IMG/VR virus record: IMGVR_UViG_3300017605_000357
Span: 1 to 29,633 of that record
Source of the DNA: a virus
Length of the DNA stretch: 29,633 bases
Strand: one strand, 5' to 3'
Below the pieces are notes generated by a model. That model searched no databases, was not told the origin of the DNA, and saw nothing but the letters and a program-made list of their open reading frames with translations. Numbering within the stretch: the first letter of the stretch is position 1; each line of letters begins with the position of its first letter. This document shows, in pieces, positions 28,512-29,633 of the stretch. A program made the position numbers and the translations under genes.

Positions 28512-29450
28512 TTAATTCTCTAAACGAGCAGCTTCTTCATCTGCAACTGCTTTTGCAATCTTTGTTACTGATGCATCAGTAACATCTACTGGTCCAGTTA
28601 CAGTGCCACCAGATCCACCAACTAGTGTTGCTATATCAATACCCCAAACATCCATATCTCCACCACTGATAAAGATTTTACCAGTGGAATCCCATTGACC
28701 TGCTGAACCGTTGCCGGGAGGACCAGTTTGGATGTTGCCAAGCAACACATCTTGGTGTACTTGTGAATTGGTAATTGGCCCAGTTACATTTGGATCTAAC
28801 CACGCTTGCTTTACTACACGGCGGAACTGACCATCACAGTACCAAACAATATTAGTGCCAGAATCTTTTACGAGCATTGGCTGTGCCATGTCTAAATCGC
28901 CTCCATTAACGATTAGAATAGCTTTCTGCAAAATTGTATTCAGTTGGTTGATAATATTTTGGCCAGGACAATCACAGTGACCCCAAACTTGTCCTGTGGT
29001 GTTTTTTACTACCCATGAGCCATATTGACCGTTAGCCGTAGCGCAAGCTAATGCGTGAAAAGCTAATCCCTGATCAGCAGGAGAAGAAGCTAGCCTTAAT
29101 GGCCATCCATATTGCGTGTGACCTCGTGCGAATAATTTTGCGTTCGCATCTACCTGCGCGGCTGTTAATGCAGTAGGAGTAAATCCAGCATTTTCAGATG
29201 AAAGCCACTTGCCGTTTCCCTGTTGTTGTGTCCATGCTGTAATATCAGTATCGACAACCTGAGCAATTTTTCCACTTTGATCTACTACAAAGTGGCTGGA
29301 TACATCAGCTGCTGGATTTTTCTGCCAAGCAATAGTACCTTCGTATGAGCCTTCTGCAATGTGAATAATTAGACCGCGATGCTGCGACATAGCTCCGCTT
29401 TGATTAGGTGTAGGCCCACGCCATTCTGCAAGATCAGTCCAATGACTCAT
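28512..29450 (-). CDS. endolysin, N-acetylmuramoyl-L-alanine amidase
   Basis: The protein has 312 residues. Residues about 1-175 form an Amidase_2/PGRP domain: GLIIHIAEGSYEGTIAWQ with its metal His, SSHFVVDQSGKI, ITAWTQQQGNG, and WGHCDCPG with a second metal His and Cys. These give the Zn-binding set. It cuts the amide bond between muramic acid and the peptide in peptidoglycan and thereby opens the host wall. The C-terminal part (about 185-280) is beta-rich and probably binds the wall. AGGAGGG precedes the start by three bases. The catalytic part is well supported; the binding part is inferred. Confidence 0.9.
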   Translation of the reverse strand: MSHWTDLAEWRGPTPNQSGAMSQHRGLIIHIAEGSYEGTIAWQKNPAADVSSHFVVDQSGKIAQVVDTDITAWTQQQGNGKWLSSENAGFTPTALTAAQVDANAKLFARGHTQYGWPLRLASSPADQGLAFHALACATANGQYGSWVVKNTTGQVWGHCDCPGQNIINQLNTILQKAILIVNGGDLDMAQPMLVKDSGTNIVWYCDGQFRRVVKQAWLDPNVTGPITNSQVHQDVLLGNIQTGPPGNGSAGQWDSTGKIFISGGDMDVWGIDIATLVGGSGGTVTGPVDVTDASVTKIAKAVADEEAARLEN

Positions 29451-29463
29451 TTTCCCTCCTAGT

Positions 29464-29483
29464 ATTTTAATCCATATTAAAAT
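29464..29483. repeat. AT-rich inverted repeat upstream of the endolysin gene
   Basis: ATTTTAAT (29464-29471) and ATTAAAAT (29476-29483) are perfect arms around four bases. They lie between the structural gene stop (29488) and the endolysin start. The pairing is AT-only and weak. It could be a regulatory site or just a chance of base composition. Confidence 0.4.
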
Positions 29484-29487
29484 GTTA

Positions 29488-29633
29488 TTAAATTGCTTTA
29501 GCGTTAAGTCTTCTATCTTGTGCAGTTAGAGTACTGGCACCATTAACACGATATTTAGCTGTGAAGGTACTTGAACCAGGTGTCAAACCTGTTAATAACA
29601 CAGTTCTACTAGCTAAAATCAAAGTGTTGTTGG
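29488..29633 (-). CDS. structural protein, C-terminal end only
   Basis: The last 47 residues of a protein run to TAA at 29488-29490. The end reads VLLTGLTPGSSTFTAKYRVNG, then STLTAQDRRLNAKAI. The beta-strand pattern with GLTPGSSTFTA is typical of phage minor tail or fibre C-termini, seen also in Ig-like structural domains. It is cut by the window edge, so its length and start are unknown. Confidence 0.75.
   Translation of the reverse strand, partial: NNTLILASRTVLLTGLTPGSSTFTAKYRVNGASTLTAQDRRLNAKAI

Noticed and set aside
1-29633. CRISPR array, insertion sequence, integrase or attachment site
   Set aside because: I found no regular short repeats with spacers, no transposase or integrase motif, and no duplicated tRNA 3' end that would mark an attachment site. 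Lysogeny genes are not evident in this window.

Overview
The window is a piece of an AT-rich, tailed double-stranded DNA bacteriophage genome. It holds tail-tip genes, an amidase endolysin, holin-like membrane proteins and a full phage replication set, with many small tightly packed genes that overlap by ATGA. Host assignment is an inference. The endolysin, the ReqiPepy6-like hub protein, the TANNNT-type -10 box, and a secreted protein with a GC-rich Thr/Pro linker all suggest an actinobacterial host such as Streptomyces or a relative. The morphotype is probably siphovirus. Both window edges cut through genes, so this is an internal fragment.

Region 1 (1-4301, plus strand) mixes tRNAs with small proteins. 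It holds the end of a tRNA-Ile(UAU), a tRNA-like T-arm element, tRNA-Thr(UGU), a 129-nt highly structured RNA that ends in ACCA, a class I tRNA with anticodon CAA, an aberrant tRNA-Arg(UCU)-like element and tRNA-Lys(CUU). Four of these elements end discriminator-C and are followed at once by ATG, leaving no room for a Shine-Dalgarno site. The tRNAs therefore look like processing punctuation that releases leaderless mRNAs. The proteins here include a secreted beta-helix protein, a helix-turn-helix protein, a DUF5662 protein and a Fic AMPylase-like protein.

Region 2 (4324-24516, plus strand) is the replication and accessory arm. It starts just behind a good sigma70-type promoter at 4195-4223. 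In order it carries a ParB-like protein, an SNF2 helicase, a ribbon-helix-helix protein, a von Willebrand A protein, a Cas4/RecB-like nuclease, an acidic protein, a Sak4/RecA-like ATPase, and an SSB-like protein followed by a strong terminator. After the terminator come a primase-helicase and a DNA polymerase I with a family-4 uracil-DNA glycosylase fused to its N-terminus. A DUF4406 protein, a SLOG/DprA-like protein, a RuvC-like resolvase and many short Cys-rich or unknown proteins complete the arm. Together these genes can prime, unwind, copy, proofread, recombine and resolve phage DNA.

Region 3 (24549-29633, minus strand) is the end of the structural and lysis arm. It meets region 2 tail to tail at a strong hairpin terminator. 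Read in its own direction it encodes the C-terminus of a structural protein, the endolysin, a tail hub-like protein, two tandem paralogous tail proteins, an unknown protein, a coiled-coil membrane protein, a small soluble protein and a three-helix holin-like protein.
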